Counted from the stretch's first letter, positions 1 to 8,601 are shown. The stretch is 64,000 bases of DNA from Pseudomonadota bacterium (GCA_003247575.1 QJZC01000058.1:37021-101020), one strand, 5' to 3'. Numbers and translations: made by a program. Notes: generated by a model from the sequence alone, not told the origin.

Positions 1-1
1 G

Positions 2-514
2 CTTCGGCAGGGCCTCACCGAGTGGGACCATATCCTGAACTGCCTGGAGGAGGATCCCGACAAGCTCGATCGCAAGATCGACTGGATCATCAAGCGGAAG
101 CTCCTCGAGAAGTACATCGCGCAGCGCAACCTATCGTGGCATGACCCGCGCGTCTTCATGATCGATCTGCAGTATCACGACATCCGCCGGGACCGCGGCT
201 TCTTCCATCTACTGGAGCGCAAGGGGGCGGTCGATCGCATGTTCACCGATGCGGAGATCGAGAAGGCGAAGACCGAGCCTCCGCAGGACACACGCGCCCG
301 CATGCGCGGCGACTTCATCAAGCTCGCGCGCCAGAACAACATTCAGTACGACCTCGACTGGTCCAACATCCGCTTGGGCAACCTGCTCAACGTACGGGTG
401 ATCTGCAACAATCCGTTCGAAACCGACACAGAGAAGGTGACCGAGCTCGTACGCACGATCCAGCGCACGAACCTGCGGCGTACGTCTCTGTCGAAGCTGG
501 TCATCCAGAGCTAG
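2..514 (+). CDS. pafA: Pup ligase PafA-like protein, C-terminal part (5' end outside window)
   Basis: The frame is open from base 2, so only about 170 C-terminal residues are visible and the true start lies upstream. The segment WHDPRVFMIDLQYHDIRRD fits the Dop/PafA family, whose members carry a DLQYHD stretch. The end (TRARMRGDFI, then DWSNIRLGNL and NPFETD) resembles the C-terminal domain of PafA, which joins Pup to substrate lysines, more than that of the depupylase Dop. The glutamine-synthetase-like catalytic core is not in the window, so activity cannot be judged. Pupylation is best known from Actinobacteria and is recorded in scattered other phyla. The expected partners (Pup, proteasome subunits, ARC ATPase) would lie before base 1. 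Family call is firm; PafA rather than Dop is likely, not proven. Confidence 0.8.
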   Translation, partial: LRQGLTEWDHILNCLEEDPDKLDRKIDWIIKRKLLEKYIAQRNLSWHDPRVFMIDLQYHDIRRDRGFFHLLERKGAVDRMFTDAEIEKAKTEPPQDTRARMRGDFIKLARQNNIQYDLDWSNIRLGNLLNVRVICNNPFETDTEKVTELVRTIQRTNLRRTSLSKLVIQS

Positions 515-523
515 TCGATACGG

Positions 524-934
524 ATGTCCGCACGCATCGAGCTGCATCCGGTCTCGGACCCTCCGCTTTCCGAGTCTCCGCCTTCGGAGTCCCCTGTTCC
601 GAAGACTCCTCTCTCGAAGGCTCCTGTCTCGGAGCCGGCTCATCGGATCGACGAGGAAGACCTCGCTGAGCCGTACCTGTCTCGGCGCTCCTATGGCCGC
701 ACCGCCGTCGTGCTGGGAGTCGCACTGTCTCTCGTGGTCGCAGGGTGGGTGCTGAGCGAGGTCCAGCGCGGTCGCGAGCTGCGCAACCTGGAGTTGCAGA
801 TTCAGAACCTCGAGAGCCAGCTCGAACAGAAGAATCGCGCCCTCTCTGCACACGAACAGCGCCTCGACGAAGTCCGCGATCGGGTTCAGATCCTTCAGGA
901 ATTGCTCGACACCCCCGTCCTGACACCGCGCTGA
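524..934 (+). CDS. Small membrane protein with one TM segment and a coiled coil
   Basis: I do not recognise this 136-residue protein. Residues 8-40 are rich in Pro, Ser and Glu, with imperfect repeats of the form SESPPSESP. A hydrophobic segment follows at about 62-82 (VVLGVALSLVVAGWVLSEV), then a heptad-like coiled coil at about 86-130. The layout is a cytoplasmic low-complexity tail, one membrane helix and an extracytoplasmic coiled coil, which recalls FtsB/FtsL-type proteins but without a family signature. The ATG lies 10 bases after the stop of the PafA-like gene, so the two may be co-transcribed; no strong ribosome-binding site precedes it. The stop codon is inside a terminator hairpin. 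Confidence 0.6.
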   Translation: MSARIELHPVSDPPLSESPPSESPVPKTPLSKAPVSEPAHRIDEEDLAEPYLSRRSYGRTAVVLGVALSLVVAGWVLSEVQRGRELRNLELQIQNLESQLEQKNRALSAHEQRLDEVRDRVQILQELLDTPVLTPR

Positions 935-956
935 GGGGAATCGCCCCTCAATTTTT
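932..956 (+). terminator. Intrinsic terminator at the end of the pafA transcript
   Basis: A perfect 7-bp stem (TGAGGGG/CCCCTCA) with a 5-base loop is followed directly by ATTTTT. The left arm begins with the stop codon of the upstream gene. It is the clearest U-tract terminator in the window and separates the pafA unit from mreB. Confidence 0.8.
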
Positions 957-1032
957 CCGATCGGCTGCCGATCTGGGATAGAAAGCCTCCGGCTACGTGC
1001 ACCTCCGCCCCCCCTCGAGGCAGTGCTCGCTC

Positions 1033-2061
1033 ATGTTCAGCTGGCTTGCTGGAATGCTGTCGAATGATCTGGCGATCGACCTTGGAACGGCAAACACCCT
1101 CGCCTACGCCAAGGGCCGCGGCATCATCTGTAGCGAGCCATCGGTCGTGGCAGTCGCGGAGAATGCAAAGGAACGAAAGATCCTCGCAGTCGGGACCGAG
1201 GCCAAGGAAATGGTGGGCCGCACACCGGGGAGCATTCGCGCCATCCGTCCCATCAAGGACGGCGTGATTGCAGACTTCGAGGTGACGGAGGCCATGCTGC
1301 GATACTTCATCCAGCGGGCACACAACCGCACCCGGCTGGTGCGGCCGCGGATCGTCATCTGCGTACCGCCCTGTATCACCTCAGTCGAGAAGCGCGCAGT
1401 CAAGGAATCGGCAATGTCCGCCGGAGCGCGCGAGGTCTACCTCCTCGAAGAGCCGATGGCGGCCGCGATCGGCGCCGGGTTGAACGTGACCGAACCCACC
1501 GGCAACATGGTCATCGACGTCGGCGGCGGCACGACCGACGTCGCGGTCATCTCATTGGCAGGAATCGTCACCTCGAGCTCCGTGCGCGTCGGCGGCGACA
1601 AGTTGGACGAAGCGATCATCAACTTCGTAAAGCGCAAGCACAACCTGTTGATCGGCGAACGTACTGCGGAAATCGTCAAGATCACCATCGGCACGTGCAT
1701 GAGCAAGGGCTCTACGCGAACCATGGAGATCAAGGGCCGAGACCTGGTGGCGGGCATCCCGAAGATGATCGTGATGACCAGCGACGAGGTCCGAGAGGCG
1801 CTCGCCGAACCGATCCACCAGATCGTAGAGACGGTACTCCAAACCCTGGAGCGAACCCCGCCCGAGCTCGCGGCAGACATCGTCGACCGTGGGATCGTGC
1901 TCGTCGGCGGAGGGTCCTTGTTGCGCGACTTCGACCAGCTACTGCGCGATGAGACCAAGCTGCCCATCGTGCGTGGCGATGACCCCTTCACAGCGGTCGC
2001 GATGGGTGCCGGGAAGGCGCTGGATTCGCTCGACCTGCTGCACGAAGTCGCGATGTCCTGA
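1033..2061 (+). CDS. mreB: Rod shape-determining protein MreB
   Basis: This 342-residue actin-like ATPase forms membrane-associated filaments that steer the elongasome and hold rod shape. The start MFSWLAGMLSNDLAIDLGTA matches the usual MreB N-terminus, including the short amphipathic leader, so ATG 1033 is chosen over an in-frame upstream GTG at 997. Phosphate-1 motif DLGTANT is at 16-22, phosphate-2 DVGGGTTD at 162-169, and the adenosine motif GIVLVGGGS ends at about 295. Length is normal. The gene is not followed by mreC/mreD, which is unusual for a sole mreB, but a small hairpin sits just after the stop. Other cell-wall genes (mltG, murJ, ldcA, mpl) lie elsewhere in the window. Confidence 0.96.
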   Translation: MFSWLAGMLSNDLAIDLGTANTLAYAKGRGIICSEPSVVAVAENAKERKILAVGTEAKEMVGRTPGSIRAIRPIKDGVIADFEVTEAMLRYFIQRAHNRTRLVRPRIVICVPPCITSVEKRAVKESAMSAGAREVYLLEEPMAAAIGAGLNVTEPTGNMVIDVGGGTTDVAVISLAGIVTSSSVRVGGDKLDEAIINFVKRKHNLLIGERTAEIVKITIGTCMSKGSTRTMEIKGRDLVAGIPKMIVMTSDEVREALAEPIHQIVETVLQTLERTPPELAADIVDRGIVLVGGGSLLRDFDQLLRDETKLPIVRGDDPFTAVAMGAGKALDSLDLLHEVAMS

Positions 2062-2064
2062 CCA

Positions 2065-2081
2065 GGAGCGCTGCGCGCTCC
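2065..2081 (+). terminator. Small hairpin after mreB
   Basis: Perfect 7-bp stem GGAGCGC/GCGCTCC with a 3-base loop starts four bases after the mreB stop. There is no U-tract, so termination is possible but unproven. Confidence 0.35.
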
Positions 2082-2222
2082 ACACATGGGGCCGCCCGCG
2101 GCTCTCGAGCTCAGAGTGCCTCTGAATCCGTGTCGCAGCGAGACTGCCAGGTCTCCAGGCCGCTCGATTCGACGTACTGCGTCGAGTGCGGTATCTAGAG
2201 CACCGGCAAAGGGGGATCTGGA

Positions 2223-2957
2223 ATGCGGTACGGGCGAGTCCTGGTGAAGTTGAGTGGGGCCGCCATTGCCGGCTCCAAGGCATTTGGCTTCGATCCGGTC
2301 GCCCTGAACCACATCGCAGACGAGGTCCTGAGCCTCCATCAGATGGGTGTGCAGGTCGGCGTCGTCGTCGGCGGTGGGAACATCTTCCGCGGCGATCTCG
2401 GCGAGGAATGGGGCATCGAGCGGGCCGAAGCGGACGCCATCGGCATGATGGCGACCGTCACCAACAGCCTGATGCTACGCGGCGTGCTCGAAGCTCGCGG
2501 GGATGCCGAGGTTCGAGTCATGACCGCCATTCCGATCAACAGCGTGGCGGAACCCTTCATCCGCTTGCGCGCTCTCCGGCACCTGGAACGCAAGCTCATC
2601 GTCGTCCTGGCTGCAGGCACCGGCAATCCCTATGTCACCACGGATTACCCGGCAGTCCAGCGCGCGCTCGAGCTGCGCTGTGCCGCGATCCTATCCGCGA
2701 AGCATGGGACGGATGGGGTCTATTCCAGCGACCCGCGGCGGGATCCGAGTGCGCGCCGCTACCGCACGGTCGCCTACGATACGGTCATCCGAGAGAATCT
2801 GAAGGCGATGGACCAATCTGCCGTGCTCCTCGCGCGGGATCACGACATTCCCATTCACGTATTCGATTTCGACCGCCCAGGAGCGCTCGCAGCACTCTGC
2901 GAGGGAAAGGACGTCGGAACGTTGGTCGCCAACAAGGTGGACGACGAGTTCGAATAG
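2223..2957 (+). CDS. pyrH: UMP kinase (PyrH family), divergent
   Basis: A 244-residue amino-acid-kinase-fold protein of the bacterial UMP kinase type, which makes UDP from UMP and ATP. Visible motifs are KLSG at 9-12, GGGNIFRG at 50-57, AGTGNP at 131-136, TTD at 139-141, DGVY at 164-167 and MD at 196-197. The start is supported by a GGGGGAT ribosome-binding site. Deviations from common PyrH: the Glu after KLSG is Ala (KLSGAA), and the usual TTDTAA is TTDYPA. Deltaproteobacteria normally keep pyrH in rpsB-tsf-pyrH-frr; here it stands alone between mreB and mltG, so it may be a second, specialised copy. A related amino-acid kinase with another substrate cannot be excluded. Confidence 0.8.
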   Translation: MRYGRVLVKLSGAAIAGSKAFGFDPVALNHIADEVLSLHQMGVQVGVVVGGGNIFRGDLGEEWGIERAEADAIGMMATVTNSLMLRGVLEARGDAEVRVMTAIPINSVAEPFIRLRALRHLERKLIVVLAAGTGNPYVTTDYPAVQRALELRCAAILSAKHGTDGVYSSDPRRDPSARRYRTVAYDTVIRENLKAMDQSAVLLARDHDIPIHVFDFDRPGALAALCEGKDVGTLVANKVDDEFE

Positions 2958-2969
2958 GTCGACGTCCGT

Positions 2970-4007
2970 TCAGCGCCGCCCACCCTTCTGATAGCGATTC
3001 ACCGCATTGTTGTGCTGGCGCAGGGTGCTCGAGAAGTAGTGCGTGCCATCGTTGCGCGACACGAAGTACAGGTAGTCCACGTCGGCCGGCTCGAGCACCG
3101 CGCGAATCGAGTCCATACCTACACTGGCGATCGGACCGGGCGGCAGTCCGCCGCGCGTGTACGTGTTGTACGGAGTGTCCGTGCGCAGATCGACGCGGCG
3201 TAGATTTCCGTCAAAGCTTCCGCGGGTGCGCAAGATCCCATAGATGACCGTAGGGTCGGTCTGCAGCCGCATCCGCTTCTGGAGGCGGTTCAGGAAGACG
3301 GCTGCGATCATGGGGCGCTCGTCGGGATCGCCCGTCTCCTTCTCCACGATCGAGGCCAGGGTCACGATCTGGTGGAGAGACATTGCAGCCGCTTCGATGC
3401 GCGCGCGGTCATCGGGTGTGAAGCTGGCCTTGAACTCCTCGACCATGCGCCGCACGACCTGTTCGCCGGGCGTATCCTTGCGGAATCTATACGTCTCGGG
3501 GAACAGGTACCCCTCCAGGTCGTCCGCTTCGATGCCGAGCTCGCGCGCAAGCTCGGGTGAGCGCGCCGCTTCCAGAAACTCTTCCTGCTCCACGATTCCG
3601 GCCGCTGCGACGCGCTCTGCGACTTCCTTCAGGTGAAGCCCCTCCGGAATCGTCACCGGGTACGTCTTCACCTCACCCGTCCGGAGCTTCTCCAGTATCT
3701 CGACCGGAGTCATCGTCGGGGCTAGATCGTACTCCCCCGCCTTGATCTCGCGGTCGACCCCCTGGAACTGGGCGAAGAGAACCACGACACGAGGCCCGAA
3801 GAACACGCGTTCCGGGAGCAGCCCGGCCCCGTCGAGTCGCTGAACGACCCGAATCAGAGGCTCGCCATCGGCCACCGAGAAGGGGCGAGACTCTCCCGCG
3901 ACGCGTGCGGGAACGACCAGCCCCTGGGTGATCCAGAGAGCCAGACCGATCCCGGCGGCCAAGAAAGCTGCGGCCCCACCGACGAGCTTCCAGATCATGT
4001 CGAGCAT
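2970..4007 (-). CDS. mltG: Endolytic murein transglycosylase MltG
   Basis: MltG is a membrane-anchored enzyme that cuts nascent glycan strands and helps set strand length. The protein has an N-terminal TM helix (about 12-28 from this start), a LysM-like segment and the YceG catalytic domain. The catalytic Glu lies in ASIVEKET, with EGYLFPETY upstream and the typical tail NTYTRGGLPPGPI ... HYFSSTLRQHN. Start: ATG 4007 is preceded by GGAGG at short spacing; ATG 3998 would give an ATGA overlap with the ruvX stop, and GTG 4019 is also open, so the start is uncertain by a few codons. It is the second gene of a ruvX-mltG pair and ends 12 bases from pyrH, tail to tail. Confidence 0.93.
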   Translation of the reverse strand: MLDMIWKLVGGAAAFLAAGIGLALWITQGLVVPARVAGESRPFSVADGEPLIRVVQRLDGAGLLPERVFFGPRVVVLFAQFQGVDREIKAGEYDLAPTMTPVEILEKLRTGEVKTYPVTIPEGLHLKEVAERVAAAGIVEQEEFLEAARSPELARELGIEADDLEGYLFPETYRFRKDTPGEQVVRRMVEEFKASFTPDDRARIEAAAMSLHQIVTLASIVEKETGDPDERPMIAAVFLNRLQKRMRLQTDPTVIYGILRTRGSFDGNLRRVDLRTDTPYNTYTRGGLPPGPIASVGMDSIRAVLEPADVDYLYFVSRNDGTHYFSSTLRQHNNAVNRYQKGGRR

Positions 4008-4426
4008 CCGCCTCCACACCGTTCGAGATACGTCCTCAGGATCAATGACGCAGCGACCGCATCCACCTTTTGCTTGACCCGTTTCCCGCGCACACCGATC
4101 TGCGAGAGCGAGCGCAGCGCCTCCTGCGTCGTCCAGCGCTCATCGATGAACTCAACCGGCACCCGGGTCTGCTCCGCAACCCGAGCTCCGAATCGCTCCG
4201 CCTTCTCGGCCTCGGGACCCCGGCGCCCATCCATGTGCAGTGGCAGCCCGATCACGATGCGCCCGATCTCGAGCTCGCGCACACGATTGGCGATCTGCTC
4301 CAACAGACGGCGATCCCCGAGACCCCGGTGATTCAGCGTCTCGAGTGGCTGTGCAAAGACTCCGGTCGGGTCGCTCACGGCAACACCGACTCGTCGCGAT
4401 CCCGGGTCCAGGGCTAGAACACGCAA
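3995..4426 (-). CDS. ruvX: Putative Holliday junction resolvase RuvX (YqgF)
   Basis: RNase-H-fold protein of the YqgF/RuvX family, linked to Holliday junction processing and, in other reports, rRNA 5'-end maturation. From a TTG start at 4426 the protein begins MRVLALDPGSRRVGVAVSD, the family's normal N-terminus, and is 143 residues, the usual length. The TTG is backed by GGAG seven bases upstream, better than any upstream ATG/GTG, which would add residues without family resemblance. The first catalytic Asp is in LALDPG, the Glu region is DERWTTQEA and the last Asp is in KVDAVAA. The stop overlaps the start region of mltG. Confidence 0.9.
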   Translation of the reverse strand: MRVLALDPGSRRVGVAVSDPTGVFAQPLETLNHRGLGDRRLLEQIANRVRELEIGRIVIGLPLHMDGRRGPEAEKAERFGARVAEQTRVPVEFIDERWTTQEALRSLSQIGVRGKRVKQKVDAVAASLILRTYLERCGGGCST

Positions 4427-4739
4427 TCCTTTTCTCCAGCTATCCGCGTGGCGACGACGCATCCGTAGCTCGTGCAGCACCAGCTGCACGGAGCCAGAGC
4501 GCCTGGAGGAGGCGCCGAGCGCCTCGACGTGGCCATACTCGCGCGAGCGGAGAGGGTACCAGCTCGCCAGCGGAGAGGGGACGCCGCTTACCTGGGCACA
4601 AACACCGCCGCTGGGACTTGTTCGACCCGAATTCGGTCGGCCCGAAAAAAAACCATCGACCCGATCGCGGCGACTATGGACGCCCACTCGACCGAATCGC
4701 GGCCCGACCTACCGCGCACGGCCGGCGTTACCCACCGTG
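4427..4739. other. Non-coding stretch between ruvX and the HEAT-repeat gene
   Basis: 313 bases without a convincing gene. Read on the minus strand it has a run of eight T at 4651-4644 after a weak four-base stem, which could be a poor terminator for the HEAT-repeat gene. No promoter consensus was recognised for ruvX. Confidence 0.4.
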
Positions 4740-6389
4740 CTACTGTAACCCGCGCAGGGCCTTCTCGCAGGCATCGCGCAGAAAGCGATCCCCCTCGCGC
4801 ATTCCGCGTTCGAGCACGGAGCGCGCCCGCTCGCCCTGCATGCGGCCAAGCGCTTCGACGACCGCGAGTCGGAAGCCCCGGACCCGCTTCCGGTTCCATC
4901 CGCCGGACTCCTCGAGACTGTCGGCGAGCGCTTCGATCGCATCGGCGCCTCCAAGTCGCGCGAGGCTGGACACCGCCTGCAGACGGACCTGGTCGCCCGA
5001 GCGTCCCGGGTCCCGCACGACCTCGCACAACGCCGCACGCCCCCGCTGCTCGCCCGTCCAACCCAGCCCGTAGGCCGCCGCCCAGGCGACACGGCCTCTC
5101 CGCGACGTGAGCGCATCGCACAGAGTCGTGATGCTCCGCCGGGTACCGATGCGGGCCAGCGAGCGCGCGGCTTCGCGCAGAATCCCGTCGTCGTTCGAGC
5201 TGCCGAGCAACGAGATCAAGGGCGACTCGGCGCGGGGATGTTGCATCTCCCCGAGCAGTCGTGCCGCGCGCCGTACGCGCGCAGGACTCTCTGCACCGAG
5301 CTCGGAGATGAGCACGGGAAGCGCGGAGTCCCCCATCACCACGAGGATGCCCGGCGTGAGCGCCTGCGCATCCTCGGAACCGCGCGTATGCTCCTCGAGC
5401 AGACGCGGAACGATCTCGGCTCCGAGAGCAACGAGGAGCTGCACGGCTTCGACGGCCGAGCCGGTCGCAGGTGCATAGGCGCGCTGGACGGATATTCGCA
5501 GGAGTTCTTCACTACCGAAGACGAGGTTCCGAAGCGTGTCCGATGCGCAGCGGGGCACCTGCACCAGCTTGGGACCCAAACCAGCGCTATGCCGACCCAA
5601 GACGAGCGCCGTGCGGTACGCGTCCACGTAGTCTTTGTCGTGCATGCGCTGCTCGAGCTCGCTGGCGATCGACCGGCACACGCGTTCGTAGTTGGCCAGG
5701 CTCGGCGATCGTTCCAACTCGGCGATCAGGTCGTCGATCGGGTTCGCGTCGAACGCGAGCTCTCCAGTAATCTCGTGCGAGCTCGGCAAGGCGGACTCGA
5801 TGGGCGCTTCGGCTTCGGGCGGCTCGGCGTCGGCTTGGACCTGCTGTCCACTGGAGAGGTCGGAATCCGAGTCGGAGCCGGAATCCTGGGGGCCGTCGGG
5901 CTCGGGGCGACCCGTCTCCCGCGCGCCCTCGCGAGCGAGCTCCTCGCGAACGAGGGAGATCGGACCGGCATCCCCGGAGCAAATGTGGGGCAGCTCCGCG
6001 GTTGCCAACGCCCGCATCAGTCCAGGCTCCGGAGCGGCGGCGTCCGCCGCGCGCGCCAAGAGTCCGACGAAGAGCAGAAACTCCTCCTCGCGAAGCCCCG
6101 GCAGGACGACCAAGCTGCTCACCCCTGCATCGCGCAGAGCCCGCGAGAGATCGCCCAGCCCGGGCCCCGACAACTGCACACCCACCCCGAGCTCGAAGCC
6201 GTTCTCTTCGGCATGCAAGCTCAGCACCGCGCTGCGCGCGAGCGCGGCCGTCCAGACCCGGGCTGCACGCTGGAGCACGCTCGCCTGAGCTGGGTCCTCA
6301 GGTAGATAGAACCGACGCGCGCGCAGAGCGCGGGTCAGCTCCAATAGCAGCGGCATCGCCGTGGCTGCTCGCCAACCGGCTCCACTCAT
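4740..6389 (-). CDS. HEAT-repeat protein
   Basis: A 549-residue protein with no signal peptide or TM segment, so probably cytoplasmic. Residues 1-150 form a globular region (ELGVGVQLSGPGLGDLSRAL, then GVSSLVVLPGLREEEFLLF), the kind of module found before effector domains in several deltaproteobacterial regulators. About 160-215 is a low-complexity Asp/Ser/Glu/Pro linker. From about 300 to the end, short helical pairs of the HEAT type repeat every 30-35 residues (for example ARVRRAARLLGEMQHPRAES and REAARSLARIGTRRSITTL). HEAT arrays usually bind proteins; no catalytic motif is visible. ATG 6389 is preferred over an upstream TTG. The gene is divergent from pgpA. Confidence 0.75.
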   Translation of the reverse strand: MSGAGWRAATAMPLLLELTRALRARRFYLPEDPAQASVLQRAARVWTAALARSAVLSLHAEENGFELGVGVQLSGPGLGDLSRALRDAGVSSLVVLPGLREEEFLLFVGLLARAADAAAPEPGLMRALATAELPHICSGDAGPISLVREELAREGARETGRPEPDGPQDSGSDSDSDLSSGQQVQADAEPPEAEAPIESALPSSHEITGELAFDANPIDDLIAELERSPSLANYERVCRSIASELEQRMHDKDYVDAYRTALVLGRHSAGLGPKLVQVPRCASDTLRNLVFGSEELLRISVQRAYAPATGSAVEAVQLLVALGAEIVPRLLEEHTRGSEDAQALTPGILVVMGDSALPVLISELGAESPARVRRAARLLGEMQHPRAESPLISLLGSSNDDGILREAARSLARIGTRRSITTLCDALTSRRGRVAWAAAYGLGWTGEQRGRAALCEVVRDPGRSGDQVRLQAVSSLARLGGADAIEALADSLEESGGWNRKRVRGFRLAVVEALGRMQGERARSVLERGMREGDRFLRDACEKALRGLQ

Positions 6390-6742
6390 CCAGACGTCCC
6401 CCGCCAAGGCAGCCGGCGAATCCGGTGCATCCTCATCGCAATTCGGCGGGAGGAGCAGAGCCCTTGAATCGGTTCGAACTCGACAATCGGCTCATTTTCG
6501 CTATTTATTCGCAAATGACACGCGGGGCGCAGGATCCGCCGATTCCGCCAGGGTCTGCCGACTTCGTCACTCGTCGCATGCCTCGCGGCGATTCCGGCAG
6601 TCTCAGAAGGAGCTCCCCCGGCTCCACTCGGCGCAATTCCCCCAGGTGGATCCGGTGCCCCGCGTGACGCCAGTTGACCCGGAGAGCTCCGCTGCCTACG
6701 ATCGCGAGAGCCGCCCCACCCTCTCGAAGTCTTTGGAAACAA
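6390..6742. other. Intergenic region between divergent HEAT-repeat and pgpA genes
   Basis: 353 bases with no credible coding frame. An AT-rich patch at about 6480-6525 stands out from the GC-rich background and contains the inverted hexamers TCATTT and AAATGA around a TATTTAT core. It is a reasonable place for promoters of both flanking genes, but no clear -35/-10 pair was found. Confidence 0.4.
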
Positions 6743-7243
6743 ATGAGAATTTTCATCCTGCTGCTAGCGACCGGAGGGGGATCCGGCTACAGCCCGGTGG
6801 CTCCGGGAACCGCCGGATCGGCGCTCGCGGTCGGGCTCTACCTTCTAGCCCTCCTTCTGCTCGGCGCCGTCGAGGTCGGTCCAGATTCACCGATCGGCGT
6901 CGCTCTGCTCGTCCTGGCTACCGCCGCCATCTCTATGGCGGGAGTCTGGGCGGCGGGTCGTGCCGAGCGACTCCTCGGCAAGAAGGACGACGGCCGCATT
7001 ACGATCGACGAGGTGTCCGGTACCTGGATCAGCCTACTGACCCTGCCTCCCCGCACAGAGGTGCTCATCACGGGCTTCCTCCTCTTCCGGATCTTCGACA
7101 TCTGGAAGCCGCCCCCGGCACGGCACTGCGAAGCGCTGGGGGGTGGGATCGGAATCATGGCCGACGACTGGGTGGCGGCGATCTACGCAAATTTGGCTGG
7201 ACAGCTCCTGTGGCGCATTCTGTTTCCAGGAGGACTGTGGTGA
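6743..7243 (+). CDS. pgpA: Phosphatidylglycerophosphatase A
   Basis: Inner-membrane phosphatase that dephosphorylates phosphatidylglycerophosphate in phosphatidylglycerol synthesis. The 166-residue protein has the PgpA motifs in order: GSGYSPVAPGTAGS near the N-terminus, ITIDEVSGTWISL in the middle, FRIFDIWKPPP, and GIMADDWVAAIYA near the C-terminus, with hydrophobic segments between. ATG 6743 with GGA five bases upstream gives a normal N-terminus (MRIFILLLATGGGSG). Its TGA overlaps the GTG of cinA, so pgpA-cinA-thpR is a translationally coupled operon. The pgpA-cinA pairing is common in proteobacteria. Confidence 0.93.
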   Translation: MRIFILLLATGGGSGYSPVAPGTAGSALAVGLYLLALLLLGAVEVGPDSPIGVALLVLATAAISMAGVWAAGRAERLLGKKDDGRITIDEVSGTWISLLTLPPRTEVLITGFLLFRIFDIWKPPPARHCEALGGGIGIMADDWVAAIYANLAGQLLWRILFPGGLW

Positions 7244-8601
7244 GACAGATCGACGCGTGGGTACTGACGATCGGAGACGAGCTGCTGCGCGGCGAGATCG
7301 TCGATTCGAACAAGTCCTTCTTCTCCGAGCGCCTGCTGCGACTCGACATCGAGACGACGCGGCACGTGACGGTCGCGGATGACCCCGAGCCGATTTCCGA
7401 GCAGCTGCGCGCGGCGACCTCGGACGGGGCGCGCATCGTGCTCATCTCCGGTGGGCTCGGCCCGACGCGCGACGACATCACGACCGAGGTGGTCGCGCGA
7501 ACGTTCAGCCTCCCACTCGAACGCGATCAGGCGACCGTCGACCGTATGCGGAGCTACTTCGCGTCGGTCGGACGCGAGATGAGCGAGAACAACGCCAAGC
7601 AGGCCGACTTTCCCAAGGGAGCGGAGATTCTGGCGAATCCCCTCGGGACTGCGCCCGGCTTCATGCTCCGTATCGAGGACTGCCTGATCTTCTGCACGCC
7701 TGGGGTGCCACGAGAGCTCTACCGCATGGTCGATCAGGAGATCCTGCCGCGCATCGCTGAGGAGCGCGCTGCGAACGGCGCCGCGGCGCGCCCCGTGCGG
7801 GCTCAGCTGCTGCGCACCTTCGGCCTGGGAGAGTCCACCTTGGACCAGGAGCTGAGCGACATCGCCCAGGGAGACCCGAATCTGACGCTCGGCTTCCGGA
7901 CACAATTCCCCGACAACCTGGTTCGCGTGGTCGCACGCGGCGACGTTCCAGCCGAGGCGGAGTCGAAGCTCAGACACGCGGTAGATGCCATTCGGGACCG
8001 GCTCGGCGCAACCTTGATCGCCGAGAGCGACCAGACGCTGGAAGCCACCGTCGGCGAGCTCCTACTCCAACACGAGCTTCGTATCGCCGTCGCCGAGTCC
8101 TGCACCGGCGGCCTGCTGTCGCACCTCCTCACCGAGAATCCGGGAAGCTCGAAGTATCTGCTCGAGAGCATCGTCTGCTACTCGAACGCAAGCAAGATGC
8201 GAGAGCTCGGAGTTTCCGCGGAAGTGCTCCGCAAAGACGGAGCCGTCTCCGAGCAGGTCGCCCTGCAGCTCGCCACGGCCATGCGTAGTCGAACGGGTGC
8301 GGATCTGGGGATCGCGGTCACCGGCATAGCCGGCCCCGACAGCGATGAGCACGACACTCCGATCGGGACGCTCTGGATCGCGCTGGCAACGTCCACGGGA
8401 ACCCGCGCGCGACAGTACCAGCTGACGCGCGATCGGGGGCGCAACAAGCGTCTGGCAGCACAGATCGCGCTCGAATGGATTCGTCGCACCGTGATTGGAC
8501 TGGAACTTCCAGATGAGACCTTTCCGCGGCTGCGTTCGGCGGCGTTCGATCCGGCCAAGCCGAGTAGCTCCCACCCTGCCCGCTCGGAGCAACGCACATG
8601 A
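7240..8601 (+). CDS. cinA: CinA family protein (damage-inducible protein / NMN amidohydrolase)
   Basis: 453 residues with both CinA halves. The N-terminal MoCF-type domain has TIGDELLRGEIVDSN and GLGPTRDD (about 70-80); the C-terminal PncC-type domain has ESCTGGLLS (about 286-294) and VTGIAGP. The PncC half deamidates nicotinamide mononucleotide and the N-terminal half is linked to ADP-ribose/FAD pyrophosphatase activity, together salvaging pyridine nucleotides. The GTG start overlaps the pgpA stop (GTGA) and has AGGAGG six bases upstream. In other bacteria cinA often lies next to recA; here thpR and recA follow directly. The last 30 residues are Ser/Pro/Arg-rich. Confidence 0.93.
   Translation: MRQIDAWVLTIGDELLRGEIVDSNKSFFSERLLRLDIETTRHVTVADDPEPISEQLRAATSDGARIVLISGGLGPTRDDITTEVVARTFSLPLERDQATVDRMRSYFASVGREMSENNAKQADFPKGAEILANPLGTAPGFMLRIEDCLIFCTPGVPRELYRMVDQEILPRIAEERAANGAAARPVRAQLLRTFGLGESTLDQELSDIAQGDPNLTLGFRTQFPDNLVRVVARGDVPAEAESKLRHAVDAIRDRLGATLIAESDQTLEATVGELLLQHELRIAVAESCTGGLLSHLLTENPGSSKYLLESIVCYSNASKMRELGVSAEVLRKDGAVSEQVALQLATAMRSRTGADLGIAVTGIAGPDSDEHDTPIGTLWIALATSTGTRARQYQLTRDRGRNKRLAAQIALEWIRRTVIGLELPDETFPRLRSAAFDPAKPSSSHPARSEQRT

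Noticed and set aside
2186..3247. A 353-codon plus-strand frame over pyrH and the end of mltG
   Set aside because: Arg-rich out-of-frame reading that crosses the ends of two well-supported genes on opposite strands.
4644..4651. Run of eight T on the minus strand as a terminator of the HEAT-repeat gene
   Set aside because: Only a four-base stem precedes it, about 75 bases or more from the stop codon, so it is noted in the gap entry but not called.
5238..6305. A 355-codon plus-strand frame opposite the HEAT-repeat gene
   Set aside because: Composition is that of an antisense frame and no family pattern is visible; the opposite strand has clear HEAT repeats.
6361..7239. Upstream extension of the cinA frame through pgpA
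   Set aside because: pgpA is in a different frame with all family motifs, and GTG 7240 has an AGGAGG site and the conserved CinA N-terminus.
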